Part shown: positions 1-9,110 of the stretch, piece by piece
Numbering within the stretch: position 1 is the stretch's first letter
Layout of the letters: every line of letters starts with the position of its first letter
NCBI GenBank assembly: GCA_009268125.1
Contig: WBOU01000017.1
Span: 1-64,000, forward strand
From: Chloroflexia bacterium SDU3-3
GTDB taxonomy: Bacteria > Chloroflexota > Chloroflexia > Chloroflexales > Roseiflexaceae
DNA length: 64,000 nucleotides
Direction of reading: 5' to 3'
Notes under the pieces: model-generated
Databases searched by the model: none
What the model was told of the DNA's origin: nothing
What the model saw: only the letters and a program-made list of their open reading frames with translations
Program-made: the position numbers and the translations under genes

Positions 1-281
1 CTTCGCCTAAGCGCTACGGCCAGCGGTTGGTCGTAGTGCTGTGTGGTCGTCGCCCACATCGGTAGACTTTCTTGTGACCGATTTCCTTAACGTCACTTTC
101 TGTTCCAATGTTGGTGGGACCCCGTCATGACATCCTCACCGGGTTTTCCGCCCTTGCCCCATGATGCAGACACCAAACGAAAACTTTCAGGAACCTCCGA
201 TGGAGCCTGCAAGCATATGGTAGTAGTGAAGGTGTGGTAAAAATGAGGGTCAAAAGGAGACAAGAGCGGGACAGGGTACTG
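1..281. other. Left edge without a recognisable gene
   Basis: I see no open frame that looks coding. The stretch is less GC-rich than its surroundings. It lies downstream of the leftward NACHT gene and may hold its terminator, but I found no convincing hairpin. Confidence 0.4.
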
Positions 282-2432
282 CTACAGCAGCTCCTCTAGC
301 CCCTCGTCGCTCAGGTCGCGGAAGTACTCCAGCAGCATGCGGTGGGTGAACACCCAGCCCCCGCCTACCCGCCGCAGCAGCGAGCGGCGCGCCGCCGCGT
401 CGAGCATCGCGGCGATGTCCCACGGCATCGCGCCGCTCTGGACGAGGAGGAGTCGCAGGGTGTAGTGCTGGATGACGGCAGCGCCGCCGTAGAGCAGCCC
501 ACCAATGAGTCCAAAAACCAACCCACCGAACAGCACACCACCCAATTCACCAACGAGCCTACCGACCAGCCAGCCAAACAAACCACCGAATACCCCGAGA
601 CCCAACCCGCCGAACAGCATATTGCGCGATGAATGGTGAATACCTTCATTGGGAGCGCTGCGGGTATCTGAAACCATATATTTTAGCCCACGCATCAACC
701 CACTGACCAACCCGCCGATGAGCCCAAAGAACACACCGCCCACCACACCGCCCACCACCCATCCCCCTACCCAGCTAAGGAACCCAAGGATCAATACCTC
801 GCGCCAAGAGGTACGAAATGACCGCCAAGACCAATACAAAGAGTCTATCGGTTGCGTGGTATCAGCACCCGCCCCATTGGGCAGAATCTCTCGAATTACA
901 CGGCGGATGTCTTCAACGGGAGCCATACGGATAGCTGAAAGACTAGAGTACAACATGCCGACCAGCACACCGAAGAGCACACCACCGAGTCCATCGACAA
1001 GTCCGCCACATATCCCGAGAAACAAAAGAGGACGCCATACGGTACGAAGTGGGGACCACGACCAATACACATACGCTATCGGTTGCGTAGTGGTCGCACC
1101 AATCCGGAAAACCATTTCGCCATAGACCCCAAAGAACCAGCCGAAGCAGAGCACACCAGCGATCCCAGCGAGGAGCCCGTCCATCAAGCTACCGAATTGC
1201 ATACCAACAAGCCCAATAACGAACCCACTAAACCAGCCAGGACTCCACTGCACCAGCCACCGCTTCCAGCGCCTATCCCCCCAATGTGGCTGCATCAACT
1301 CCATCAGATACAGGGTCAGGCTACTCACATCCAGCTGCCGCGCCAGCCAGCGCAGCCCGTTCAGGATGCGACGTCGAGAATAACAAGCATCCTCGCCTCT
1401 TCCTGGCGGCTCCGTCGCGAACATACGGCGCACAAAGGCTGCGAAGATCGCCTGCTTTCGCACCTCGGGTGTGGTGGCTGTGCGCAGATCATCCGCAGGC
1501 GTATCCGCAAATGCCAGGGCGATGATGCTGAGCAGCAGCGGGGTTTTGAGCAGATCGTAGAGAGAGGGGTCATCCCGCAGCACCCCTCGCACCCCATCCA
1601 GAGGCCGCCCACCCCCAGCGAGATAGACGTCAATCTCAGCGTGGGTCAGCACCTGCACGGTGATGGCCGTCGTGCCCTGAAGCGCGGGCAGCGTGCGGTA
1701 CTCCTCGCTGCGGCAGCACACCACCATCGGCGTGGCCCACGCGTCTGCGTGGTTCGCTCGGTAGGCGTTGATCGCCGCGACACACGCGGCCCGTCGCTCG
1801 CCATCCACCTCATCCAGGCCATCCAGCAGCGGAAGGATCTTCCCGCCTTCGACCCAGGGCACGCCAATCTTTTTCGGCACGTGGTACGTGCGGTGGAGCT
1901 GCTCAACCATCCAGTCATGAACTGCGGGCTTCTCCTTGCCCCAGGTCGAGAGGGTGAAGACCACCGGGAGCGGGTGGGCGGCATCCACCTCGGCGCGGTC
2001 AAGAAGCTGCTCGGCCAGCTCCAGCAGGAGCGTGGTCTTGCCCCCGCCCGGCTCGCCCAGGATGAGCAGCAGGTTTTGGTGCTGGTATTGGTCGTACACC
2101 TCGGTGATCTTCGTGTCCTGCGGCAGCAACACGGGCGGAAGCTCTGGCGCTTGCAGCTCCACGTTGTAGGGCCGTGCGGTGCCCTTCGCGAGCCGCAGCG
2201 CAAGCCTGGCCTCGTTCCACAGCGATGTGTGGAGCACATCACCAACCTGCTGCCGCGCCTGCTTCAGCATCTTGATGCGGTTGGGGTCGGGCGGGGGCAT
2301 GGGCGGCGCAGGCCGCTCCGGCGCGTTCATCGTGACATGCTGGGCATTAATGACCTGCTGCACCTGCCAGTTTGGCTGCTCATAGTGTGGTGCGGGGCCG
2401 TTCGGCTTACTCGGGTCGGGCGGGGTCGCCAT
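282..2432 (-). CDS. NACHT-type STAND ATPase with a multi-pass membrane region
   Basis: A 716-residue NLR-like signalling ATPase. Residues 20-37 form a short N/Q-rich segment (NWQVQQVINAQHVTMN) before a Pro-rich linker. Walker A GEPGGGKTT is at about 126-134 and Walker B PLLDGLDEV at about 201-209, followed by a VVCCRSEEY strand typical of NACHT domains. Residues of about 400-660 are dominated by Gly-rich hydrophobic stretches, probably seven or more membrane segments in two similar halves, each introduced by a TQPI..YWSW phrase. The C-terminus returns to a soluble NACHT-like tail (VGGGWVFTHRMLLEYFRDL). NACHT proteins sense a trigger, oligomerise on ATP binding and activate an effector; a membrane-embedded half suggests the output is at the membrane. 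That is inference. It is the last leftward gene of the 0.3-8.8 kb cluster. Confidence 0.85.
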   Translation of the reverse strand: MATPPDPSKPNGPAPHYEQPNWQVQQVINAQHVTMNAPERPAPPMPPPDPNRIKMLKQARQQVGDVLHTSLWNEARLALRLAKGTARPYNVELQAPELPPVLLPQDTKITEVYDQYQHQNLLLILGEPGGGKTTLLLELAEQLLDRAEVDAAHPLPVVFTLSTWGKEKPAVHDWMVEQLHRTYHVPKKIGVPWVEGGKILPLLDGLDEVDGERRAACVAAINAYRANHADAWATPMVVCCRSEEYRTLPALQGTTAITVQVLTHAEIDVYLAGGGRPLDGVRGVLRDDPSLYDLLKTPLLLSIIALAFADTPADDLRTATTPEVRKQAIFAAFVRRMFATEPPGRGEDACYSRRRILNGLRWLARQLDVSSLTLYLMELMQPHWGDRRWKRWLVQWSPGWFSGFVIGLVGMQFGSLMDGLLAGIAGVLCFGWFFGVYGEMVFRIGATTTQPIAYVYWSWSPLRTVWRPLLFLGICGGLVDGLGGVLFGVLVGMLYSSLSAIRMAPVEDIRRVIREILPNGAGADTTQPIDSLYWSWRSFRTSWREVLILGFLSWVGGWVVGGVVGGVFFGLIGGLVSGLMRGLKYMVSDTRSAPNEGIHHSSRNMLFGGLGLGVFGGLFGWLVGRLVGELGGVLFGGLVFGLIGGLLYGGAAVIQHYTLRLLLVQSGAMPWDIAAMLDAAARRSLLRRVGGGWVFTHRMLLEYFRDLSDEGLEELL

Positions 2433-2452
2433 AGGCGCTCATCTGCCGCACG

Positions 2453-2481
2453 TTGCCGCAGGGGGTGCCCCATGCTACAAT
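2453..2481 (+). promoter_or_regulatory. Candidate sigma-70 promoter for the 2609-3613 gene
   Basis: TTGCCG at 2453-2458 and TACAAT at 2476-2481 with 17 bp between them, preceded by TG one base upstream (extended -10). The transcript would have a leader of about 120 nt, in which a bulged stem can form between CCCGCTC near 2510 and GAGCGGG near 2533. Confidence 0.5.
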
Positions 2482-2608
2482 GCGGCCACAACACAAGAAC
2501 ATCGCAATGCCCGCTCCTCGGCTGTCCCGGCGAGAGCGGGCGTTGTGTTGGGGCGAGTATAGCATGCCTCATCCGCCCACCGCCATCCCCTGCTGTAATG
2601 AGGACTCC

Positions 2609-3613
2609 ATGTCGACCATCACCTACCCCGAGGCCGCCCAGCTCGCCGCCCGCGCCGGAGCCGCCCAACTCGCCTCGGTCTTCGCCGCATCCCAGCCCGG
2701 CCAGCCGCTCCCGCCGGTTCCCACCGACGACCCGCGCCCCGCGCTCGACCGCCTGCGCCGCCAGATCGAGCAACGCACCCCGCAGCGTTACCGCTCCGAG
2801 GACAGCAAGACCTGGAGCTACGGCCAGGACGATGACCATCGCGTGCGCGGCTTCGCCCACCTCGCCCACGCCCTCGTCGCCGGGGTTCGCAACCTCATCA
2901 GCCCCGTGCCCGCCTGCCATGTCGCGCTGGCCACCCGCACCGACTGGGACTGGCTGCGCCAGATGGGCGGGAAGGTGCTCCAGCTCTCTGAGAGCATCCA
3001 CCACTACCGGCACCTGCCCGACGCCGACCTGCTGCTGCTGCACTACACCGAGCCGACCACCTTCGGCCAGGACCAGCCCGCCATCGCGGGCGCGTGCTTC
3101 TTCGGCGCGGGCGTGATCGGCACCATCGAGAGCCACCACCGGGGCGGCGGGCATCTCCTGCTCACCTGGATGCAGGCGCGCTTCCCCGCCCTGCTCGCGC
3201 ACGACGTGCTCACCCCCCAGGCCGCCGCGTTCTTCGCGCGCCACGGCTTCGCGGCGGTGCAGCTCCCCCTGCCTGAGGCGGTCCACGCCCGTCTGCTGCG
3301 CGAGCAGCGCGCCCAGCGCGAGGCCTTCTGCGCCATGCAAAAAGCCATGGGGCGGGAGGCGCTGGCCCCCGACATCTTGGACGACGACCACATCCACCGC
3401 CGCATGCTGGTCTGGCCCGCCGACCGCGCCGCCGATCCCCAGGCCCGCGCCGACGAGCTGCGCGCCCTGGCGCTGCCGTGGTGGGTGGCCACGCGCGCGG
3501 AGCGGCAGTCCCTGGGCGACCAGGAGGCCGCCGACCGCAACACCATCGCCTTCGTCGCCCGCACCGCCGGGGTGGATATCACCCCACACCTCCACCGGCT
3601 GCGGCGGGGGTAG
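2609..3613 (+). CDS. Conserved protein of unknown function, possibly GNAT-like
   Basis: 334 residues from the ATG at 2609. An upstream in-frame ATG exists, but translation from there runs through the leader and has poor protein character. I do not recognise the family. Residues of about 100-220 (FFGAGVIGTIESHH, then LLLTWMQARFPALLA and AAAFFARHGFAAV) have the look of an acetyltransferase C-terminus, where FFxxxGF follows the acetyl-CoA helix, but the usual Q/RxxGxG/A loop is not evident. The rest is acidic and helical. It runs opposite to the NACHT gene and convergent to 3678-5027, so it may be an independent passenger in the cluster. Confidence 0.6.
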   Translation: MSTITYPEAAQLAARAGAAQLASVFAASQPGQPLPPVPTDDPRPALDRLRRQIEQRTPQRYRSEDSKTWSYGQDDDHRVRGFAHLAHALVAGVRNLISPVPACHVALATRTDWDWLRQMGGKVLQLSESIHHYRHLPDADLLLLHYTEPTTFGQDQPAIAGACFFGAGVIGTIESHHRGGGHLLLTWMQARFPALLAHDVLTPQAAAFFARHGFAAVQLPLPEAVHARLLREQRAQREAFCAMQKAMGREALAPDILDDDHIHRRMLVWPADRAADPQARADELRALALPWWVATRAERQSLGDQEAADRNTIAFVARTAGVDITPHLHRLRRG

Positions 3614-3677
3614 CAGATACACGTGCGGGGTGGCCTGCCTGCGCCACCCCACCCAATCACCTCGACGAAAGCTCCGC

Positions 3678-5027
3678 CTACCCCGCCCCCAGCGCGCACA
3701 CGGTCGCGCTGATCTGTGCCGCGTACACGCAAACCATGGGATTATGGTCCCCCAACAACATCGCCGCCCGCTCCAGATTGTCGGCGGTATAGGCGATGGT
3801 CGTGGGATTGGGGTGTGCACGCCCAACCTTGGCGATGAGGTCGGTCACCAGATCCGCAACCGCCTCGGTATCCTGACGCTGGGCGACGGGGAGAGCGGCC
3901 AGCGCTACGCCAAGCTGCACAACCAGGGTGATGAGCAGCGCCTTCTGGTCCGCGCTGCCATGCGGGATGCGCTGGATATCCGGCAGCAGGTGGGCCAGCA
4001 TGCCGCCGGACACAGTGCCACCGGGCATGGCAATCTGCTCATGGCCAATATACTCCGTGCCGCCCGCGTTGATCTTCCCCGCGTTCACCGCACCATTGAA
4101 CACGAAGGCTGACCCGCTGCCCTGCACGTGGGCGGAGTGCTGGTAGAGGTTGTTCCCGGCCTGGTTCACATCCCCCGTGACCTTCACCCCATCATTCTTG
4201 AACTGGGTGCTCGTCGCGGGGCGCTGCGCCGCGACGGGATCGCCCGCCACGCTCCCGCCTTGGTGGAGGTCGCCCCCGGCCTGGTTCAGGCTGCCACCGA
4301 TCTCCATGTCGGTGTTGTCGAACGTCGTCCCTGCCCCGCCCTGCCCCGCCGCCAGCCGCTCCAGTGCGACGCGCAGCGCGGCGATCTCCGCCTCCAGCGC
4401 GTCGAACGCGTCGCGCAGCGCGTCCAGCGCGGCGGGCTGCTGCCGCAGCGCGTCCAGCACCGCCGGGAGGTCGGCCAGCTGGGCGGTGAGCGCCGCGCTC
4501 TGGGCCGTCAGTCGCTCGATCAGCCAGCCGTGGTAGCGTGCCCAGGCCTGGGTATCGGCGGCCAGCTCGTCACGGAACGCCTCGGCCACCGCAGGCAGCA
4601 GCTCCCGCTGGAGTCGCTCCACCTGGCGCGGCTCATGGCCATGGAGCAGTTCCCCCAGCGCCGGGGCGAGCGCCTGCTGCGCGGTGAGCGGGGAGGCTGC
4701 GCGCAGGTCGGGCGCGGGGTCGAGAACGGCACCCGCGCAGTCCCGCACCAGGTCAAAGGCCCGCGTGTCCGCCGTGCGGCCATACTCTTTCAGGTAGTCG
4801 CGACGCAGTGTCTCCACCGCACGCCGGATGGCGCGCTCACCAGCGTGGGAGAGGGGCGTGCCGCGCTCGGTCAGCGTGCCCGCCTGGCCCCACAGCCCGG
4901 CCAGCCCTTCCGAGGTCAAGTTCACGCCGACCCCTCCGGCGATGGTGATCAGCACCGCGTTGCCGGTGAGCATGCTCGCGCCGACGAGCAGGAGGCCGAC
5001 AACGGTCTTCTGGGTTTCTGTGGGCAT
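3678..5027 (-). CDS. Putative membrane-active effector with internal amyloid-like motifs
   Basis: 449 residues, started by a good Shine-Dalgarno (AGGAGG, 7 nt before the ATG). Residues 8-36 are strongly hydrophobic and could insert in a membrane. Residues 55-230 are a helical bundle rich in Leu/Ala/Arg heptads (predicted coiled coil). Residues 235-325 carry three Gly/Asn/Gln-rich beta-prone segments: FDNTDMEIGGSLNQAGG (236-252), FKNDGVKVTGDVNQAGNN (276-293) and FVFNGAVNAGKINAGG (308-323). A helical domain of about 110 residues ends the protein. The first two segments share the pattern N-x(4-6)-G-x-(L/V)-N-Q-A-G. Bell/HeLo-like cell-death effectors of bacterial NLR systems combine a helical membrane-targeting N-terminus with such a motif; here the motif is internal. 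The function is inference; the architecture is read directly. It lies between two NLR-like genes. Confidence 0.6.
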   Translation of the reverse strand: MPTETQKTVVGLLLVGASMLTGNAVLITIAGGVGVNLTSEGLAGLWGQAGTLTERGTPLSHAGERAIRRAVETLRRDYLKEYGRTADTRAFDLVRDCAGAVLDPAPDLRAASPLTAQQALAPALGELLHGHEPRQVERLQRELLPAVAEAFRDELAADTQAWARYHGWLIERLTAQSAALTAQLADLPAVLDALRQQPAALDALRDAFDALEAEIAALRVALERLAAGQGGAGTTFDNTDMEIGGSLNQAGGDLHQGGSVAGDPVAAQRPATSTQFKNDGVKVTGDVNQAGNNLYQHSAHVQGSGSAFVFNGAVNAGKINAGGTEYIGHEQIAMPGGTVSGGMLAHLLPDIQRIPHGSADQKALLITLVVQLGVALAALPVAQRQDTEAVADLVTDLIAKVGRAHPNPTTIAYTADNLERAAMLLGDHNPMVCVYAAQISATVCALGAG

Positions 5028-5052
5028 CAGCTTCCTCCTGGTATCGCTATGC

Positions 5053-5247
5053 TTATGCAGTCCGAAGTCGGTTCAATGCCGCGAGGCGCTCACTGAGCTG
5101 CGCTGTGAGTGCGCTGTTCCCCGCGTCTTCTACCTCGGTGATGGCCTGGGCCACGAGGTCAAGGAAGGGTTGCTGCTCTTCATCCGGTACCTGCTGCCAG
5201 AAGGCACTCAGCTCCTCGATAGGAGACCCAGCGAGGAATGTATCCAT
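5053..5247 (-). CDS. Small stand-alone domain related to the N-terminus of the upstream NB-ARC protein
   Basis: 64 residues. Its start overlaps the upstream stop codon (TGATG), so translation is coupled. FWQQVPDEEQQPFLDLVAQA aligns with IWQRVPLAQEDAVLDAVAQR near residue 27 of the NB-ARC/TPR protein encoded just upstream, and the following residues (AGNSALTAQLSERLAAL against AGDERGAARAQIWLAEL) also match. A free copy of a large partner's N-terminal domain is what an adaptor or decoy would look like. No enzymatic motif is visible. Confidence 0.65.
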   Translation of the reverse strand: MDTFLAGSPIEELSAFWQQVPDEEQQPFLDLVAQAITEVEDAGNSALTAQLSERLAALNRLRTA

Positions 5248-8200
5248 CAGCGATAGGGCGGGTTAGTGTAAGGTTCCAGCCAATCTGGAAAAGGGCCAAG
5301 ATGGAATTTTCCCCAGTAGAGTAGGAAGTCACTACCATACTTATAAAATAACTCACGCACTTGATCTGCGGCCTGCTGTTGGAAGGGGGTATGCTGAAGT
5401 GCTGTAAAGGTGGTAAACGCAGCCCACGCGGCAGCCAGGGATGCTTGGCGACAATATTGCTGATCTTCGTTTGGTAGATCAGCTATTTGATCCAGAAGGC
5501 CTGCAAGATTCCCTTGCACCATCGCAAAATCGAGCGGTGCCGTATCGGGGCGAAAGAAGCGAAGAGCTTCCTCATAGGCAGCAAGTGCCTCACGAAGGCG
5601 TGTGGATTGGTCTTCCCCATCTTGGGTGGCCAGATCACGGAGTACCGTTCCACGATTGTTTTGGGTTGTTGCAAAATCGAGCGGTGCCGTATCGGGGCGA
5701 AGGAAGCGAAGAGCTTCCTCATAGGCAGCAAGTGCCTCACGAAGGCGTGTGGATTGGTCTTCTCCTGGGTGACTTGCAAGGTCACAAAGTGTTGTACCCC
5801 GGTTAGTTTGTGCCCTAGCAAAGGCAAGAGGATCGGTATCGGGGTGAAAGAAGCGAAGAGCTTCCTCATAGGCAGCAAGTGCCTCACAAAGGCGTGTGGA
5901 TTGGTCTTCCCCATCTTGGGTGGCCAGATCACGGAGTACCGTTCCACGATTGTTTTGGGTTGCGGCATAGGCATGGGGATCGGTATCAGAGCGGCGGAAG
6001 CGGAGAGCTTCCTCATAAGCGGTAAGTGCCTCACGAAGGCGTGTGGATCGGTCTTCCCCATCTTGGCTGGCCAGATCGCGGAGTACAGCCCCACGATTAT
6101 CTTGGGTTATAGCGAAATCGAGCGGTGTAATATCGGGGCGAAAGAAGTAAAGCGTTCCATCATAGGCGCTGAGGGCCTCAAGAAGACGTACAGCACGATT
6201 TTCTCCAGGCAGACTAGCTAAGTGGCGAAGCACAATACCACGATTGTTTTGGGTCGTTGCATAGGTATAGGGATCAGTATCGGGGCGGCGAAAGTGTAGC
6301 GCATCATCAAACGCAGTCAGAGCCTCATGCAGGCATGTAGAACGATTTTCTCCAACTCGGCCAGCCAGATCACAGAATACAGTCCCACGATTGTTTTGCA
6401 CCATAGCAAAAGCGAGCGGTGTTGTATCAGCGTGAAAAAAGTGAAGAGCTTGGTCATACGCCTTAAGGGCCTCATGCAGGCGTGTGGAAGGGTCTTCTTC
6501 TGGAAGATTGGCCAATTTGCGGAACAAACTAGCCCGATTACTTTGCGTCATGGCAAAATCAAGAGGAGTTGTATCAGAACGACGAAAATGCAACGCCTCC
6601 TCATAGGAGGCGAGCGCCTCATAGAGGCGTGCAGCGCAATCTTCCCCTGGCAGATTTGCAATCATACTAAGAACTACAGCTCGATTGTTTTGGGTAGTAG
6701 CAAAATCAAGAGGGTTTGTATCGGGAGAAAAGAAGAGAAGAGTCTCATCATAGGCTGCGAGTGCTCGATACAGAAACCCAGCCCGATCATCATCAAAAGA
6801 TTTGGCACTTTGGCAAAGTGCGTTTCCCCATATGCCTAGTGCCCATACCGCGTCCGCAGCCGTTCCACGCTGCTGCACCGCTTCCCGCGCCTGGAGACTC
6901 CATGTAAGTCCTTCACGCGCAAACCCGAAAGCCGCTTGGAGGGTAGCCACATTATTGATGAGCCGCTGCGCCCGTACGAGATCGTTCTCTATGGCCCACG
7001 CGACCGCGTGGCGCACCTGCGGGTAGTCGGGCAGCATCGTATGATAGTGCTGGGCAACATCCGCCTGCTGCATCGCCGCGTCGTAGATCGCCGCATGCTG
7101 GGCATTCGCAGCCTCCGCAGCCCCGGCACGCCGCAGGAGGGCCAGCGCATAGCCCCGCAGCAGGCTGTGCTGCTGCCAGCGGTCGCGCTGCTCCGTCCGG
7201 CTGAGCAACGCCGCATTGACCAAGGTGTTCATCTGACGGCGGGCGGTTCGTTCATCACACTGCCAGAGCTGGGCGATATGCGCAGTCGCCCACGAGGCAT
7301 CCTCCGCCATCGTGCCCAGCAGGCGGAACCGCTCCTGCGCTATGGCATCCATGCGCTCATAGCTGTAGGCGAGCACCCGCTCCACATGCTGCTCGCGGTC
7401 CCCATTGGGAATCTGAAGGTCGTCGAACCCCTGTCCGGTGCGCAGGGCGGCAACCACCTGCGCCGCCGTCTGCTGCCAGTCCTGCGGGCGGTCGCCATCC
7501 AGCCGCAGGACGCCCAGGGCGACATCCAGCGCCAGCGGATGGTAGCCCACCCCCTGCGCCAGCGAGTCGCACCACCCCTGGTGGTCGGCGGGGATGACGT
7601 GCCCGAAGAGGCGCAGGGCGATCAGCGCCTGCGCCTCTTCGGGGGTGAGGATGCCCAGCACGTGTTCCCCACCGCCGAGGCCCACCGTCACCGTCTCCAG
7701 GCGCGTGGTCAGGATCAGATGCGTCCCATCGGGCAACGCCTCGCGCAGCGGGCGGATCACATCGAGCGACCACACATCATCCAGGATGACCAGCAAGCGG
7801 CGATCCCGGAACAGCGTCCGCACCGCGCCCGGATCAAACTGGACGTTGTTATCCAGCGAGGGCGGCAACAACAGCGCCACCTGCGCCCACTGGTTCAGGA
7901 TGCGCTGCACCTGATCGACGCTGATCTGCGGCCCGATCTCCTGCCAAATCACGCCATCGGGGTACTGCGCATCCAGCTCGTGGGCAAGCTGGCGGGCGAG
8001 CGTGGTCTTGCCGATCCCAGGCATGCCCTGGACGGCAGCGGCAGTCGGCCCGCTGATGGCAACCTGCTCACAAGCTGCAAGGAGTTGCGCGACCTGCTGG
8101 AGGTCGTGCGTGCGCTGGATCGGCCTGCGGAGCAAGGCGGGCGGGGTCGGGCGCTGCCAGCGGCGCTCGACGCCAATGCTGTTGATAACCACCGCGCTGC

Positions 8201-8753
8201 CAGCCCCCTCGGCATGGGCCGAATAGAGATAGATGTCCTGGCCTGCCTGGATGATGGTGGCTGGTTGGGCAGGGACAGTAGTGGGCGGCAGCGCAGAAGC
8301 CGGAGGTGCGATGGGTGCAACGCCGCGCAGCGTGCGCAGCAGGACTGCGCGTGCGGTCAGATGTGCGAGTTTCTCCTCGGGAGCATCGGCCACGAGCCGG
8401 TCGAGCTGCGCCTGGGCCTCATAGGGCTGGAGTACGACCTGGCGCGCGGCAAAGACCTGGCGGGCCGCCTCGTCTGCCGCTTGGAGGAAGGCCTCGATAG
8501 CCGCCACGTAGGGCGGCTGCTCATCACGTGCACGCTGGGATCGCCGCAGCTCGGCAAGCCAGATCTGCGCCCGCGCTGCGCCACGCTCGTCGCCCGCCTG
8601 CGCAAGCACCGCCGCCCGCTGCGCCACCGCGTCCAGCACCGCGTCCTCCTGGGCGAGGGGGACCCTTTGCCAGATCTGGGACACCTGTGTGACATCTGTC
8701 GCCACCACCACCGCCGCCGCCCAGTCGTCGATCTGCTGTGGAATATCGTCCAT
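5247..8753 (-). CDS. NB-ARC STAND ATPase with C-terminal TPR array
   Basis: 1168 residues from the ATG at 8753; an in-frame ATG nine codons upstream is less likely. Residues 1-140 are helical, and the part shared with the 64-aa neighbour lies at about 24-70. Residues 166-193 form a beta-prone linker (IIQAGQDIYLYSAHAEGAGS). The NB-ARC domain follows: Walker A GMPGIGKTT at 243-251, Walker B LLVILDDVW at 320-328, then LILTTR. From about residue 560 to 1110 there are tandem repeats of about 46 residues of the form REALAAYEEALRFFRPDT, a TPR variant. The repeats are very alike, so the array has probably expanded and been homogenised recently. NB-ARC/TPR proteins are sensors that assemble on ligand recognition by the repeats. 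The effector is presumably a neighbour. Confidence 0.85.
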   Translation of the reverse strand: MDDIPQQIDDWAAAVVVATDVTQVSQIWQRVPLAQEDAVLDAVAQRAAVLAQAGDERGAARAQIWLAELRRSQRARDEQPPYVAAIEAFLQAADEAARQVFAARQVVLQPYEAQAQLDRLVADAPEEKLAHLTARAVLLRTLRGVAPIAPPASALPPTTVPAQPATIIQAGQDIYLYSAHAEGAGSAVVINSIGVERRWQRPTPPALLRRPIQRTHDLQQVAQLLAACEQVAISGPTAAAVQGMPGIGKTTLARQLAHELDAQYPDGVIWQEIGPQISVDQVQRILNQWAQVALLLPPSLDNNVQFDPGAVRTLFRDRRLLVILDDVWSLDVIRPLREALPDGTHLILTTRLETVTVGLGGGEHVLGILTPEEAQALIALRLFGHVIPADHQGWCDSLAQGVGYHPLALDVALGVLRLDGDRPQDWQQTAAQVVAALRTGQGFDDLQIPNGDREQHVERVLAYSYERMDAIAQERFRLLGTMAEDASWATAHIAQLWQCDERTARRQMNTLVNAALLSRTEQRDRWQQHSLLRGYALALLRRAGAAEAANAQHAAIYDAAMQQADVAQHYHTMLPDYPQVRHAVAWAIENDLVRAQRLINNVATLQAAFGFAREGLTWSLQAREAVQQRGTAADAVWALGIWGNALCQSAKSFDDDRAGFLYRALAAYDETLLFFSPDTNPLDFATTQNNRAVVLSMIANLPGEDCAARLYEALASYEEALHFRRSDTTPLDFAMTQSNRASLFRKLANLPEEDPSTRLHEALKAYDQALHFFHADTTPLAFAMVQNNRGTVFCDLAGRVGENRSTCLHEALTAFDDALHFRRPDTDPYTYATTQNNRGIVLRHLASLPGENRAVRLLEALSAYDGTLYFFRPDITPLDFAITQDNRGAVLRDLASQDGEDRSTRLREALTAYEEALRFRRSDTDPHAYAATQNNRGTVLRDLATQDGEDQSTRLCEALAAYEEALRFFHPDTDPLAFARAQTNRGTTLCDLASHPGEDQSTRLREALAAYEEALRFLRPDTAPLDFATTQNNRGTVLRDLATQDGEDQSTRLREALAAYEEALRFFRPDTAPLDFAMVQGNLAGLLDQIADLPNEDQQYCRQASLAAAWAAFTTFTALQHTPFQQQAADQVRELFYKYGSDFLLYWGKFHLGPFPDWLEPYTNPPYR

Positions 8754-8815
8754 CGGATGGGGTGTCCTCTCACACTGCACGAGGATGCCAACCAGGGAAG
8801 AGCTATCGTGTTGGA

Positions 8816-8831
8816 TACAACGAGTATAGCA
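8816..8831 (-). promoter_or_regulatory. Extended -10 promoter element of the NB-ARC/TPR gene
   Basis: On the minus strand the sequence TGCTATACTCGTT gives an extended -10 (TATACT, the complement of 8823-8828) about 70 nt before the start codon. The same TGCTATACTCG string stands before the NB-ARC gene at 48864 and about 125 nt before the NACHT gene at 2432. No good -35 is seen. Confidence 0.5.
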
Positions 8832-8904
8832 CGGGGATTTCCCGATGGCCCAACAAACGACGCACCCTGACGCTGCCTCAGGGCACCGTCAGGGCAGGGC
8901 ATCC

Positions 8905-8948
8905 CCCAAAAAACACAAACGCGGGGTGGCTCGCCTGAGCCACCCCGC
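8905..8948 (-). terminator. Intrinsic terminator of the leftward 9.1-19.6 kb gene run
   Basis: A perfect 11-bp stem (8921-8931 with 8938-8948, loop of 6). Read on the minus strand it is followed by a T-rich tract (complement of the A-rich stretch 8908-8920). It lies about 160 nt past the last gene of the run. Confidence 0.75.
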
Positions 8949-9110
8949 GCCGCCCGCCCACCTCACTCCGCGCTCGCCAGCTCCAGCGCGGCCACCACCA
9001 CACACGTCTCACTCAAACAGACACCGGCCCAGCACCGCGCCCACCCGCCGCGCCAGCACCGTACCCGCCCGCCCGTGCGTCTCGCCCCCACCAACGGCGC
9101 GCCCTTCCTC

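Noticed and set aside
5480-6700. Regular DNA repeats resembling a minisatellite
   Set aside because: They encode the TPR array of the NB-ARC protein in frame; no separate element is needed.
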